Below are positions 1 to 12,654 of a stretch of 64,000 nt of DNA, in pieces (positions within the stretch are counted from its first letter, which is position 1; each line of letters opens with the position of its first letter). Both the position numbers and the translations under genes were made by a program. Source of the DNA: Sciurus carolinensis (lineage: Eukaryota; Chordata; Mammalia; Rodentia; Sciuridae). Location of the stretch: contig NC_062216.1 in the NCBI RefSeq assembly GCF_902686445.1, forward strand, positions 9,941,084-10,005,083. Reading direction: 5' to 3'. Below the pieces are notes generated by a model, which worked only from the letters and a program-made list of their open reading frames with translations, was not told the origin of the DNA and did not search any database.

Positions 1-1044
1 CAGCTTGATGAATTTCCCAAACTGAACACCCCCAACCACTTGCATTCAGATCCAGAAACAGCACTCCCAGTCCCACATCTGCAAGCAGCCCTTTCTGGAA
101 CTTTCTGTTGATGCCCTTTCTTCCCTCTTTTCAGAAATGTGCCTGACATGAAGATGGAATGTTCCCCTGGGTTTAAAGATGGCACATTCCCCAGCTTCCT
201 AGCATTCAGAACGTGCACATTAGAAGAGACAGTTCTTACTTCCCACTCAGAAGAGGCCAAGTTTAAATCAAGTGCATTAAGAACTTTGTCCTCTTAGGAA
301 GAGAGCTTGAGGGTAGATGCCTAGATGTAAAGCTGGAAGAGACTCTTGAAAGAGGAAATTATGGCCAAGGTGTTATGCCTCCTAAGTGGCAGGTCTGGGA
401 CTCAAGCCCAGGCTGCCACACAATCCCCCATTATTCTTTACTTTGTTAATATTATGTAAATAGCCATAACCCAGGATGGAGGGAAATACTAGGAAGAGAG
501 ACTTCAGGAAGATTTCCTATGTACCATTGAGCAAGGACACTGTGACTGGCTGTGACCAAGAGGACAGTACGGTTGGTTCCCTCGCTTCTACTCTGCTGGA
601 GAGAACTCTGCCACCCTCTGGTTGCTTCTGCAATAGCTTCTAACAGTTCCTTGAGTCTGTCTTTCCCAAATGTATGCCCTGGTACCCTAGGGTGGTACAG
701 CAAATTCACAGGGGTGTCTCAGGATTTTTTGATTTTCAAGGGAAGCACAGCAACAACTGACATCTGTCACACACTGCATGAACTATTAGTTAAAGGAAAC
801 TCAGTTTCAACAGTAGATTGTATTACATTCCGTTTGATGACATCATGTCTTTGCAGAGTTGGTTTTTGGTGTATGCTGTGCTAAAAAGCAAGCACTGTGT
901 AAAACTGGATGGGAATAGGAAATGAAGGTGGTCGTGTGCAATGTGATTCTAAGGATTGGGAAATTGTGCAGTTCTCAACAGGTGCACATGTCCCATTAGA
1001 AAGTGATAGCTGTTATTGAAGAATGAAGTAAAAATATTAGTTTT
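1..1044. other. Unannotated left edge
   Basis: AT-leaning sequence with no recognisable repeat or exon. The two 85-110 codon frames at 450-880 overlap on opposite strands and look like chance. Confidence 0.4.
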
Positions 1045-1266
1045 ACCAGGCATGGTGGTACAGGCCTATAATCTCAGCTAGAGGCTGGAGGATTGCAAGT
1101 TCCAAGCCAGCCTTGGCAAGTTCTAGGCTAGCTTCGGCAACTTGGTGAGACCCTGTCCCAAATTAAAAAACAAAAAGGGTTGGGATTGTAGATCAGTGGT
1201 AAAGTTCAATCCCAAGTATCACCTACAGATCAAAAAAAAAAAAGAGAAAGAAAAAAAAGAAAAAAG
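1045..1266 (+). repeat. B1-dID SINE
   Basis: A B1-like head (accaggcatggtggtacagg, gaggctggaggattgcaag) is followed by an ID-like tail (ttgggattgtagatcagtgg ... caatcccaagtatca) and an A-rich end. The composite is typical of squirrels. Confidence 0.85.
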
Positions 1267-1984
1267 TGTGTATATGTGTGTGTGTGTAAACTTTTCTTCA
1301 ATTTACATTTACAAATATTATTTTTGTAAAGAATCACTAAACTGATAGGGTATAAGTACCTCATTTGTTTGAATGGATCTACTAAAATAAACAGATTGCT
1401 TAGCAATTTTTTTTTTTCTTTAAACTTCAGGGATGTGTTAACCTTTGCCTTAGGCCTAAGGCTCATGAGATCCAGTTCTTCAAGTTACTTTGGCATCTCA
1501 AACACTATGCACCAACTGGATGTTCAGCTCCTAGTTTAGTGTCCAAGATGATTTTATTCAGATGAGAAAACAAAGTCTCCGAAAGTAACTTGACTGAGTT
1601 CATCTACTTGGGGCAGACCTAGATGTTAGGGGCCTAAAGCTCATGCTGTTGTTGGAGCTCACTATACGGACAGTAATACATTTAGATGTTTGAAATTGGG
1701 TAGTGGGCCTGCAAGGGGTCTGTGCAAGTGTGGGGTCTTGAGGCTTAAGGTTCATTAGCTTCATTAGCCTCTGTAACTTGCTAGTAACTAGAAAACCCAG
1801 TTTTGTCTGACTTCAAAGACACAAAATGGAGATTTCCTTTTCTTAAGGTAATACTAGAACTCCAGGGATAAAAAAGCACCCCAGAAGTGTACACCTACGG
1901 GTCATCCCCACACTTGGGAGTCTGGAACTCACTTCCTATATCTTCTCATTGGAAGGTTGTGAGACTCAATGGGAGAGTTCATTG

Positions 1985-2075
1985 GTGTCGAAGCTGAGTT
2001 CGAATTCTGGCTGTGCCATGTGCTAGCTCTATGACCTGGGAACGTTACTTACCATTTCTTTTATGTATGTGTAGC
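1985..2075 (+). repeat. MIR SINE fragment
   Basis: gagttcgaattctggctgtg followed by gctagctctatgacctggga, the MIR core. Confidence 0.55.
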
Positions 2076-3869
2076 CATTAAGGCCTAACTCTTAAGAGCA
2101 AACATGAGGGACTTGGAAGAGTGTTCCCCATGTACTGTTGTTGACATTGATATCCTTGATGGAAAAATCCAAGCAAGGGGAGATGGAATGAATTGTCCAG
2201 TGATAAAATGTGAAGGAGGACCTAGCTTTCCTCAAGTGAAAACTTTTTAACCACTATTCCCACATTGACCCACAGCAACCCCTTGATAGCATGTAATGCC
2301 AATGTTCAACTATTAGAGACATAAGATGAATACATTTTTGAGCTTCATTTTCTTTTTCTTTTTTTTAGGGGGGTACTAGGAGCTGTAAGCTCAGTTTTCA
2401 ACCTTCCCCTGATCTGATAGCAAGAAGGAAGATCATTATTGATAAAAATTGATAGGAAGGTAGAAGGAGCCAAGCTTTCTGGGAGTTGCTAGGCAATAAT
2501 ACCCTCACCAGACTGGAAGGCTTAAATGAGGTACCACTGGAGCAAGTGCCTGGTCTATGACAGGGATATGCACTGTGTTAATCTTCTTCCTCTGCTCCCA
2601 CACAAATATCATGTGTATTCGGAGATGAAATAAATAGAGATGAGCTAGTCGGTAGTTTCCTCTGTGTGGGGGTAAATTCAGTAGATGTACATATAAAGCC
2701 AGCAACTGTCTACAAAAGATGCAAATCAGACCAAGCTGGCAGATCTTTGCCTGGTTTCTTGTCTTGGTTCAGCACCTCACTCTGTGTCTATTTTCAGGGG
2801 TTGTCCATTACCCATTGAGGTCAAAACTCTTTATCCTGGCATTTGAAATTTTCCCAAGTCTGGCCTTTACCTAACCCTCCAGTATTTTGTCCATGGTCCA
2901 ACATGAACCTTTCTTCTAACCCAACTGGTTTCCTCATTCACCCTAAAATATTCACCGCAGTAAGCTACTTCCCCTCCTAAAACTCTCTCTCCTCAACTCC
3001 AAATCCTGCCAGTCTGTCAGGGCCTTGTTGATCCCCTGTTGCAGTGAGCATTTCTGCTGGCTGATCTCAGTCCCTGGGAAATTGGGTTCTCTCAGCTCCT
3101 ATCAAACCTACCATTTGTACCATATATTTGGGTCTTAACCACATGATGTCTTATTTCATCCTATAAGGTTTAGGGAGTTGGTTTTTCCTCCCAACTGCCT
3201 TGTAAGCTTAGTGTGTGTCAAGGAAATAATATCTGGCTGAGGGCAAAGACATGTCTTCTGACTTGCTGTATAACTCTAACAAATGTCTTTCCTCACTTCC
3301 TTTAACTCTGAGGCGAGACAGTTGGATAGGGAAACTAAAATTCCTTTTCTTACGTTAGGACACTTTCCACAGGGCCCAGTGGGGTGGTGTATAAGGTGAC
3401 CACTTACACCCAAAGCATTCAGCCAGATGCTAAAGGATGAATAAAGGCAAACAAAACACTGTCTGCTCTCAGGGAGCATACCAGGGAGGACCAAGAGCAC
3501 ATGCTCACTTGTGGAATTTGTTGAGCGAGGGACTGGGGTCAAAGGAAGTGAGAGCAGCATCTATTTAATATTCTGTCTAGTACTTTGCCCGCTCCTCTGA
3601 GTGGTCCCAAGACCAGCTTCATTCTCTGAACCTATCTTTCCCCTATTTCAGTATCCCACTATGCACACCTCTGTTCTTATCTCTAGAGCTGGGCAATGCC
3701 ACATGTCATGTTCCCTTGGTGTAGAAGTCGGCCAGGCGACTCCCAACCTGGGAAAGCCGCAGTGTGGCCACCCTGTCCTCTGCCCCTACAGCCTTGCCTG
3801 GCTGCGTACGTGCTGAGAGGAACTGGGAGAGCGGTAAGAACCCCAGAACACAGCAGTGACTGGCGCTGG

Positions 3870-4085
3870 GTGACTTCTCTGATCGCTCTATTAGATGCCA
3901 AGTGCCGTTCTGAACGCTTTACCTGCACACACGCATGTAATCTGCTCATCTCTGTGGTCACTATCATCTCTCCTGCTTTACAAGTCATCCCTGGAATCCA
4001 GCGGCGAGAAGTCAAATGACTTGCCCAAGATAACAAGTAGGTGGAGGAGCCGGGGTGGAATTCCGGCAGTCTGACTCCACAACCA
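3870..4085 (-). repeat. MIR/L2-type ancient repeat
   Basis: gatgccaagtgccgttctga, ctttacaagtcatcc, gacttgcccaagataacaag and cagtctgactccacaaccac follow the order of the common old repeat read on this strand. Confidence 0.5.
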
Positions 4086-4389
4086 CACGAACTACTTACT
4101 GCCTCTCGCTGTAGCTACCCTGAAGGTCCCCCAGCTTTCTTCTCTGCCAGAGTGACCTACTTCCTGGAGCTACCCACAGACAGAAGGAAGGTAACAGGTA
4201 GAGGCATCAGCTGGGTGGGCTGGGGGACCGGGAACGTGCTCATTGGATGACCAGGGTCGGAGCTACTGGTTTGGGGATAGCCAATCAGCTGACCCTCAAG
4301 TGCGCGAAGGGGCCAGGGTAGAGAGAAGCCCCTGGCAACAGGTCGGAATTCTGGTCTCGGTTCTGACGGCAGAACTCCTTCCACCGTTC

Positions 4390-5170
4390 CCAGCCTCAAG
4401 TTTCCCACCTTTAAATGGGAGCCGCACTGGGGCCAGGGCGAGGCGCGGGAGAGCGCACGAGCGGGTCTGCGTGGGGGCGGCGTGTTTACGCAGCAGGACT
4501 ACGTGCGTTCGGGGGGCTGGAGAAGATGTCGCGCTCCGTGGGCACAGGCAGGAAACTTAAGCAGGGGGCTGTGCCGGGTGGGGCTGCGGAGGGGAGGCGG
4601 CCAGCGGCGCCTGGAGAAGCGGCCACGGCGGCGCGGGGCGGGAGGCCCGGCGAGCAGCTCGCGGGTGGCGGCAGCGCCAGGCCCCGCGCGGGCTGGGCGA
4701 GGGCGGGGCGGCCAGCGGGCCCCGCGACCCGGCGGCTGGCAGCAGGCCCGCCCCCGCCCGGCGCAGGCCCCGCCCCGCGCGGGTCACGTGCGCGCCACGC
4801 ACCCTCCCCCGGCGCGGCTAGGGCGCGCGGGCGGGGCCGGGCCGCGGGGTCCCAGTGGGGAGGCTCGGGGCGGGCTGGGGACCCAGCCCCGGGACGCGGC
4901 GAGGGGCAGGCGTGCGGCGCGGGGCGGGGCCTGTCGCGGGGGGCGGGGCCTGTTGCTAGGGCTGGCGCAGGAAATAGGGCGAAGGGGCCGGTCCTACTGG
5001 CTGCAGGTTGGGGCTGCTTGTTTACTCCTGGCGGGGGAGCTTTAACCGAGCGGCGGGAGGGAGAGCGCGAAGACGCGGGCTGGAGCGGCAAGCAGCCGGG
5101 GCAGGAAGCGGGGCGGGGCGCCGGGGGCAGCGGCTAAAGTCCCGGGCGCGGCGTGCCTGCAAGGGGCCTG
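4390..5170. promoter_or_regulatory. Upstream CpG island, possible alternative promoter
   Basis: Very GC- and CpG-rich, with many GGGGCGGGGC-type Sp1 boxes (clusters at about 4919-4950), an E-box CACGTG at 4785-4790 and TACGTGCG at 4500-4507. Just upstream are CCAAT at 4281-4285 and its inverse at 4242-4246. These are features of a housekeeping-type promoter. No coding exon is recognised beside it. It may start a longer ZNF395 transcript, or an unrelated or antisense RNA. Confidence 0.6.
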
Positions 5171-5283
5171 CCGCAGAAGAGGCCGTGCACAGTTAGTTGT
5201 TACTGGTTTTCTTCTTCCCCCTAATTAAAGAATGAATTCCTAGCCTGCTTGTGCTCCCTGCCTTTCCGGCCTCCCCCTCTCCT

Positions 5284-5286
<3 letters not shown>

Positions 5287-5330
<44 letters not shown>
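5287..5330. repeat. CA dinucleotide microsatellite
   Basis: A pure 44-bp AC/CA run on the downstream edge of the first CpG island. Confidence 0.97.
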
Positions 5331-5335
<5 letters not shown>

Positions 5336-6861
5336 TGGTGAAGTGTGCACGCAGGCCATCCTTTAGGCCCTGAAATTCCTTGATCCTAGAGTGGGTAGGA
5401 TACTTGTTCTCAGGGATCCGAGGGCGGGCCGTGGATACGTGTTCGCAGGGATCACCGCCTTACGAGGTGGACGCCTGATTCGTGTCGTTCCTGAGTGGGT
5501 CTCTGCCACTTTTCTTAATCCAGGAAATGATTCAGTTGCACTATCGTCATATAGTCTGCATGCCTGCCTGTGGCTGCAGTTACACAAGTTCATTTTAGTC
5601 TCTGTTCTAGGAAGTCCAACCTCTTGAGCTTCGTTTTCTAATTTATCCGGTGCGTGAGTTTTTCGTAAAGTACTCCATAAGTTAGAGGCCAGCAGGCGCT
5701 GTGCAGTGCCTTCTTCAACCAAGTCAGTTTTTCATTTTCTGGGAAATACAGAACTTGGAGAGATTGTATACCTAATTTGATATTATATTAGTAACTATCA
5801 TGTCAACATTTTGTTGCTGTTCAGATTAGATGTCATAGTTGGGAGCTGCCAACAACCATCTCCCTGAATATATGAAAAAAGCAATTTTTTTTTTTTTGTG
5901 GTGAGGGAGGTTCTTTTGAAGTAGGAAAAAATGGGACTACTAAGAAGGAACAAACAGAAATGAGAGTTTTAGAGACTAAACCCTCATGACTTTGTTTAAA
6001 CTTGGGGGTCTTGCTGTATCTGTGGCCAGTTGTATTCCTGGATTTCCCAGTTAAACCAGCAAGTTCATTTTTTTTGCTTAAGTTAGCATAAATTGAGTTC
6101 CTGTCACTTGTCTCTGAAAAGAAGCCTGACTAATAAGTTTGGCACCGTGTTTATTTATCCCTCAGAGAATAATGGAAGTTGGGTGCTGGCCACAACTATC
6201 ACTTCTTAAGTGTTCCACTTCCCATAATGAGTCATACCAAGCGTGAGTCCCGTGGATATGGGTTAGACAGAGGCAGATCTAATTCTTCAGTAGTGCTGCT
6301 GTTATGAACAGCACACAACTCAACAAGCCCAAGTTAGAGTTTGGATAGATAATGTCTAACCTTGGAATACTATGATGGTCTGAACCAGGAAGAGAATAAG
6401 ACTGAGATTTTTGAGATAAGATTACTAGGTATTTAATGACATAAGCAAAAAAAGATGTTGAAATAAAGAGAGAAGCAGGAAACAGACTCAAACTATTCTA
6501 TCAGTTGGTTATGGCTGAAGGATGGGAAGTAAGTGGGTCAGTTTTAAAGAAGCAAGTAGATAATGCTGAATTGGAGGGAGCGGGGGACATTGGCAATTGT
6601 GAAATCTTAGAGGGAATCCCTGATGGGTGATTCTTTCTCCTGAAGAATTCCAGTGATGGACAGCTGGGTAGGTTACCAAGCCAAAGGTGGTCAGTGGTCC
6701 ACAGAAAGGAGGGATAGATTGTCTTTTCACATTCTTTGTCAGCTTATAGCCATTCTGAGGGTCTGGGGAGAAAATTATAGTGGACCTGTATGTACTTCTT
6801 GGAAACACTGGAAAAACTGAGACTGGTCTGATAATGTCTGCATGAGAAGAAAACAAACGAA

Positions 6862-6888
6862 AACAACAACAACAACAACAACAACAAA
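6862..6888. repeat. AAC microsatellite
   Basis: About nine AAC units within an A-rich tract. Confidence 0.9.
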
Positions 6889-8572
6889 GAAAAAAGAGGA
6901 GGGAGGAAAGAAAGAAAACAATTGTGTAAATTAAGATGTATACAATACTAAGCCCTATTCACTCCCTGACTTCCAGGGGGAGGATTCTTTCCTGGCTTGG
7001 TCAGTGGCTAGGTCCTTGACAAAGTTGATCTATGGAAATCAGGAGCAGTCTGTATTTCTCTACTTGAGAAAGGGGAGAAGCAAGAAGTAGTAATAAAGCA
7101 AGGAGAACACTTTTAAGGACAGTAGAAGAGAGGAGGAGGAGAAGTGAGAGCAACAGCAGATGTGGGAGTCGATTTTGGAAAGAGGAATTTAGAAAGAGGA
7201 TTTTTGGAAGCTTTGTTGTGTGTTGTGCAATGAAATTCCTCCTTGGCTTTCTCCCATAAGAATGTCAATAGAGACATCTTTTTTTCCCCTAAAAGGTTTC
7301 ACGTATTTATTTCTGAGGCAACTCACTAGTGTAGATCATAGGAGAAAAAATCAGATTCCCAATGAGCATGCCCATCTCTCCAGGTATTGGTGACCTTTTC
7401 AGCTTGATGTGATGTGATGACTCTGAGACAGCATAAATCTGTGTGCTGTCTCACATGCAGTTCCTCAGAGACTCAGCTTGGTTCTTCTCCAGTGTCTCCT
7501 ATTAAAGTTATATGTGATTTATTACCAGTTTGCATCTGAGTCCATTGGGAAATGGGACAATTTTGCTTTTGTCTCTTGGCCAGGAATCATTTGATTCTGA
7601 AAGTCTTGTGAAAAGAAAACAAAGAATGGAGTTCAGTATGTACACCACGATGGTGGGAAAGGGAGAAGAGGCAAAGACTGACATTATTTTTAAGACCTTT
7701 TTGAATTAGATTTATTTTTCTCCTAGTAATGTCACCCAGATTCACAGGTCTCCTGGCAACGTCTTATAACCCTTCTAGCTAACTGGAGGTGCTACAGTAT
7801 CTTTCCTCCCAATCTTTTCCCAACACATAGAGGAAGTCAGAGTGACCAGAAGAACTTCCTTATTCCATGGTGGGTTTGCTTATTGGGAATGAGCTAATGG
7901 ATGCTACAGTACATGGTCGTAATGATTTCCCAGCCATTTGGCTCTTAGTGTTTGTCTTAAAATGAGTTGGTTGGTGAGTTGCAAAGATTCTCTTTGGGAA
8001 TGATGAATTTGGTGGAAGACTGGATATATCATAGGAATAACAGTATAGGAGGGTCTGGGAGTAGATTGAGATCTTCACTTCCCACTTGGAGTGGTAAATG
8101 ACAGAATGCCTAGTTGTTAGCCATTTCTCTTGCTTTCAGCAAACATTGAAGGCTTATGATTTGGGAGGGGTAGTTTGGGACATGGTCAATTACATTAAGA
8201 GAGAGAGAGAGAGAGAGAGAAGGTTGAGATTTGGTAAATCAACAGCTTCTAAGCGAGAAGATTGTGGGATTGGTCATGTTTAAGACAAGCATTGGAAAAA
8301 CAGAGTACTCCCAGGTGGATCATGCCAAAGGGTAATTGAATAAGATTTTAATAATTCACAGGACTTCCGCTTCAATGTTATGTGGATTACTAAAGCAGGA
8401 TATGGCCTAATGGCAGATGAATTAGGAGAATCTGTGGTGACTAGATATCTTATCAAGTTAAGACTCAATTTTCTAGGCAAGTATTTGATTGACTCTTTCC
8501 AAAAACCAAAAGTAAGCCCGTTTTTCCTCACCTAAATGAATTTATGCAGGTCTTTGGGAAAATTAAATTCAA

Positions 8573-8788
8573 GTCAGGTGCAGTAGCACACTACTGTAAT
8601 TCCTGGAATGTGGGAGGCCGAGGCAGGAGGATCACAAGTTCAAGGTCAAGTTCAGCAACTTAGTGAGACCCTGACTCAATAAACAAACAAGATTTGGGAT
8701 GTAGCTCATTGGTGAAGTGCCCCCAGGTTCAATCCCCAGTACCAGCAAAACAAAACAAAACAAAAACAAAAACAAACAAACAAAAAAT
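8573..8788 (+). repeat. B1-dID SINE
   Basis: B1 head (gtgggaggccgaggcaggag) plus ID tail with B-box-like ggttcaatccccagta, ending in a CAAAA/CAAA-rich tail. Confidence 0.9.
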
Positions 8789-9246
8789 CCAAAAAATCTA
8801 TTGAGTTGATTGGTGCTAAACCCGGGACAATGGGTAGTTAGCAGGTGGCAGTCATTATTTCCAGTGCTCCTTGGTTCTGCCCTTCCGTGGTTTGCGTGGA
8901 ATCATCCTTTGCATTACGCCTGCATGATCATTGCTCCAGAATCTGGGTGACTCTGGACCTCTGGGCAGTCTGGACCGTGGCAGCAGCACTTGCTTTGAGC
9001 AGCAGTTTGAGCCTGCAGAAGAACAAGGAAGAATCGAACCGCGTGTGGTGCCAGTGGACACAATGGCGCAGTGTGAGGGATGCTGCAGCTCAACAGCTGG
9101 GCAAAACGAAGCCCTGTGAGCCCCCAGGAAGAGGCCGCCAGCCCCTTCCGTGGAGGGCTGGTGGTGATTCTCTCATGGAAGAGGGAGTAGAAATAAGAGC
9201 TTGAAGAGCCAAGTCACATGATAATAAACACTTCAGAAAAATAACT

Positions 9247-9482
9247 ATGGTGTGTGTTCTGTCGTCCCAGTGACTTGGGGGTGCCGAGGCAGGAGGATTT
9301 CAAGTTTGAGGCCAGCCTTGGCAATTTATTGGGAGTCTGTCTCAAAATAAAATTTAAAGAGGAGTGGGGATGTAGCTTATGTGGCAGAGGGTCCAACCCT
9401 GGGTTTAATCTCCAGTACTGGGAAAAAAAACAAAAACAACAACAACAACAACAAAAAAAAAACGAAGAAAAGGAAAAAAAAA
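9247..9482 (+). repeat. B1-dID SINE, 5' truncated
   Basis: The head lacks its first bases; ggtgccgaggcaggaggatt and gaggccagccttggcaattt are clear. An ID tail and an A-rich, AAC-repeat end follow. Confidence 0.85.
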
Positions 9483-9535
9483 TTACTACTGTGTGTAAGC
9501 ATTCACAGTGTATGTTGTTCTGCCAATCTTCTTCC

Positions 9536-9536
<1 letters not shown>

Positions 9537-9574
<38 letters not shown>
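9537..9574. repeat. TG dinucleotide microsatellite
   Basis: A 38-bp pure TG run abutting the A-rich end region of an antisense ID element. Confidence 0.95.
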
Positions 9575-9576
<2 letters not shown>

Positions 9577-9578
9577 TG

Positions 9579-9652
9579 TGGTACTGGGGCTTGAACCCAG
9601 GGCCTTGCACATGCTAGGCAAGCACTCTACCACTGCACTACACCCCTAGCCC
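9579..9652 (-). repeat. ID SINE (tRNA-derived)
   Basis: The minus strand reads the ID consensus with an A-box-like region and gggttcaagccccagta as B box. It is inserted beside the TG repeat. Confidence 0.9.
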
Positions 9653-9825
9653 AATTTCTTAACTTCTTACTGACTTTCGTGCCTTTGTTCCCTCTCGCCT
9701 CTCTTTCTCTTTTGGGGGTTCCAACATTTTTTCTAGATTCATTTGTTCTATAGGGCATCCAACACCTGTAGGCTTTCTCTTGGAGTTTGATCTTGTTCTC
9801 TCTTAAGATTCTCTGTTTTCTATCA

Positions 9826-10230
9826 CTGTTTTAGTCCATTTTTAGTTACTATAACAAAATATGAGAGGTTGGGTACTTACTAAGGGAAAAATACTTGTTT
9901 ACTCATAGTTCTGGAAGCTGAAAGTCCAAGATCAGTTGGTCTCATTGGTTCAGCCTATGGAGGGGCTCATGGTGAGTGGCATCACAATGACAGAAGCACA
10001 TAGGGAACACAGCACATGGTGAGATCAGGAGTCAAGAAGGATCCAGGGGCCAGGCTTGCTCGTCTGTAATAACTTGCTCTTGTGAAGACTAACTCACCAT
10101 GAGATCAGCATTAATACCTTCTGAGGGTGATGCCCCAGGGGGCACCACCTTCCATTAGGTCCCACCTCTTAAATAAGGTTCTGCCGCCTCTGAACATTGC
10201 CACACTGGGGAACAGACCACATCCACATGA
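9826..10230 (-). mobile_element. MaLR-like LTR relic
   Basis: The minus-strand 3' end is recognisable: ttttagtccatttttagtta ... gttctggaagctgaaagtcc, then the long body to about 10230. No coding remnant. The family name is by resemblance to MST/MLT-type LTRs. Confidence 0.55.
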
Positions 10231-10850
10231 TAGCAGCCACCTTGTTTTATGTTGTTATCTCTTAAATAGATCTGGGTTATTTCCCTTCTGGGTGGGAAAA
10301 GCTGGTGGCCTCAGCCCATGTTAAGAACCTTCTATGAGCAGATTTTACCTACAGGGGTTGTAATGTGGAAGCCTTGTAGAGAATGGCCGCTAGCAACATT
10401 GGGAACCCTCAAATAGTGTCCGTTGAGTTGAATTGGTATTTTCATCACATTGTATTTTCCTGTATCTGGGCTGCTTGCAGTGAGAGCCATGTCCAGAGTC
10501 CTAGGCCTGTGCAGAACTCTTTCCCCTGGGCTGCCACTCCACCAGACTCAGTTACTAGCGCCTCCCCAGAGGTACAATGTAGAATGAAACAGTTGATCCA
10601 CCCTTAAAATGGCACTGTTCTGGATCTTGTCCTGCCTCCAACAGTGAGATAAACATAATCTCAATCCCCATTTTTTATGCACTCACTAGAAAGCAGACAG
10701 GGTTGTTCCAACATGGATTTCCTGTGTCATAGAAATCGCAGAAGCATAAAAGGAAAAAACCAGATGTGCACATAGAGCCTGCCCAGGCTTATGCATTCTT
10801 TCATACCCAGAGTCATTAGGCCTTATGTTCTGTGTTCCTAAAACCAGCTT

Positions 10851-10866
10851 CCCCCCCCCCCCCCCC
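10851..10866. repeat. C16 homopolymer followed by T run
   Basis: Sixteen consecutive C followed by TTTTTT; prone to sequencing error. Confidence 0.9.
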
Positions 10867-11544
10867 TTTTTTGAATATGGACTCTGGCTGCTCAAATTCA
10901 GTGTCAGGGTTAGGAGGAGGGAGGCACAGATCTGGGAGTTCATGCACTGGGGTGTTATCTGCGGTTGTCCACACGTGTGGGAGTTTGTTGTGTGAAAGTG
11001 TCACTGTGTGGATCTAAGCAGGGCACTTTAGGGATACTCTTAAGCTTTGAACAACCTCCTTGCAACCTATCAATCCTTTCTCTTCAATGGAATGCAAAGC
11101 CCTTCTGTCCAGAAAAGCCTTACAGCTTGAGTAGATCACAGCGAAGAGGCTGTGGCCCCAGGCACACTTGCAAAGCACTTTCTCTTTAGAATTCCTGAGT
11201 CTTGCGAATCCAAAGTGAAAATGCTTCCAGTAGTGCGGGGCCTGTTTTTGTCCACTGAGATATGGGGGTGATTTTTCTCAAGCAGAAGAAAAGTCCAAAA
11301 TACAGTTATGAATACAAAATGAGCTGTATTGTTCTTTTCATTTGAAATTTACAGCCTGGCTTGAGATGACAGCAAGAAAGTTGTGTTTAGATCACTGTGA
11401 TCACAGTGGCCTTTGGTCCACATGAATGAGAAGCAGCGTAGCCAACAGTTGGGGAGCTGATGTCCTGATGTCCTAGTTTAGGAGACCTGAATTTGGAGAG
11501 AGCAGTAGGGACTAATGTAGTCGATAGATCATCTCACCAGACCC

Positions 11545-12160
11545 TTGATTCATGATTGTTTATTCATTTTCTACAACTTGCTAGACACTGTTACAGAAGC
11601 TGAGAATATAGAATAAGCAAAAATGAAGACCCTGCTCTTATCGAATTTACACCCAAGTGGATGGAGACAGATTGTCAGGTGGCAGTGAGTGCAAAGAAGA
11701 GAATTCAAGCACGTTAAAGGGATGGTTGGGGGGTACTATTTCAGACATGTTGGAGGGGCATGTCTCTCTCTAAAGGGTACATTTGAGCAGGAGCCTGAAT
11801 CCAATGCTGGAGCAAGTCTCATGGATATCTGGAGGAAGATCACTATAGCCCAAAGGAAAAGCCTTGGAGTTGGGAATGGGTCTGAGAACAGCAAGGGGCC
11901 AATGTGGCTGGAGCTGCAGTGGTCCAGAAAGGAGTGATGGGCAGTGCAGCCAGAGAGCTGCTTGGGGCCAAGATCACACAGGGTCTTGTAGTGAGTGGGT
12001 GCGAAGCCATTGGAGGTTTTGAGCTCTGACAGGTTTTAAAAGGACCACTGTGACCTCTGTGTTCTTGAACAGACTTTAGGGAGGCACCGGAGGCAGCAGG
12101 GAAACAGCAGCTGATGGTGGAGGTGCAGGTGGGAGAAAGGTGTCTGAATTAGGGAAGTCG
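11545..12160 (+). repeat. Ancient interspersed repeat (family uncertain)
   Basis: A chain of phrases shared with an old, common mammalian repeat: ctagacactgttacagaagc, acatttgagcaggagcctga, ccaatgtggctggagctgca, ggaggttttgagctctgaca, taaaaggaccactgtgacct. An 82-codon frame inside is incidental. Confidence 0.5.
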
Positions 12161-12654
12161 TGCTGGAACAGTGGGGCATTAGTCAGACTCTGATATTTCA
12201 CAGGCAGAACTAACGAATTTCTGATAGATTGCAGAGCATGAGAAAGAAAGGGAAAAAAATTTTAAAAAAGACAAGATGATTTCAAGTTCCTGTTTGCTTG
12301 TTTTCTGGGCAACCAGAAGAATGGAATTGCCGTTTACTGAGATGGGAGGCACATCAGATTTTTGGCTTTGGACATGGTACATTTGAGGTCTGATTAGACA
12401 TTATCATGAAGGTGCCAAGTAGTTAACTGGTGGTAAGAGTCTGGAGTTCAGGAAATCGGATGAGGTATAAACTGAGGCTGTGCTGGAGTCCTAAGACTCA
12501 GTTCACTTTGTCAACTTCTTCCTGCTCAAAAGAAATGACTGGGAGGTCTTCAGAAGCCCTGGATTATGGAATATTCAAGGTATATTTTGCTTCAGGGATT
12601 GCCTGTACCATGGAATACCTCTACTGTGTCTCCCACCTCCAACCAGCAATTCGC

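Larger units (their letters stand above)
1267..4230. other. Noncoding stretch upstream of the first CpG island
   Basis: Two MIR-like relics (about 1985-2075 and 3870-4085) in otherwise unrecognised DNA. No coherent coding frame. Confidence 0.4.
5170..8572. other. Noncoding stretch between the islands, part 1
   Basis: Contains a CA microsatellite, an AAC microsatellite at 6862-6888 and a GA run at 8199-8221. Nothing else is recognised over 3.4 kb. Confidence 0.4.

Noticed and set aside
4525..4620. Start of a short protein (MSRSVGTGRKLKQ...) in the first island
   Set aside because: It is an internal Met in the GC-rich frame, without homology I know or a following splice donor.
4415..5137. Frames of 240, 201 and 187 codons in the first CpG island
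   Set aside because: They overlap on both strands and in several frames, are dominated by Arg, Gly, Ala and Pro, and match nothing I know: the expected by-product of few stop codons in GC-rich DNA.
9254..9649. Frames with Gln/Asn and Cys-Val runs
   Set aside because: They are translations of an AAC-rich SINE tail and the TG microsatellite.
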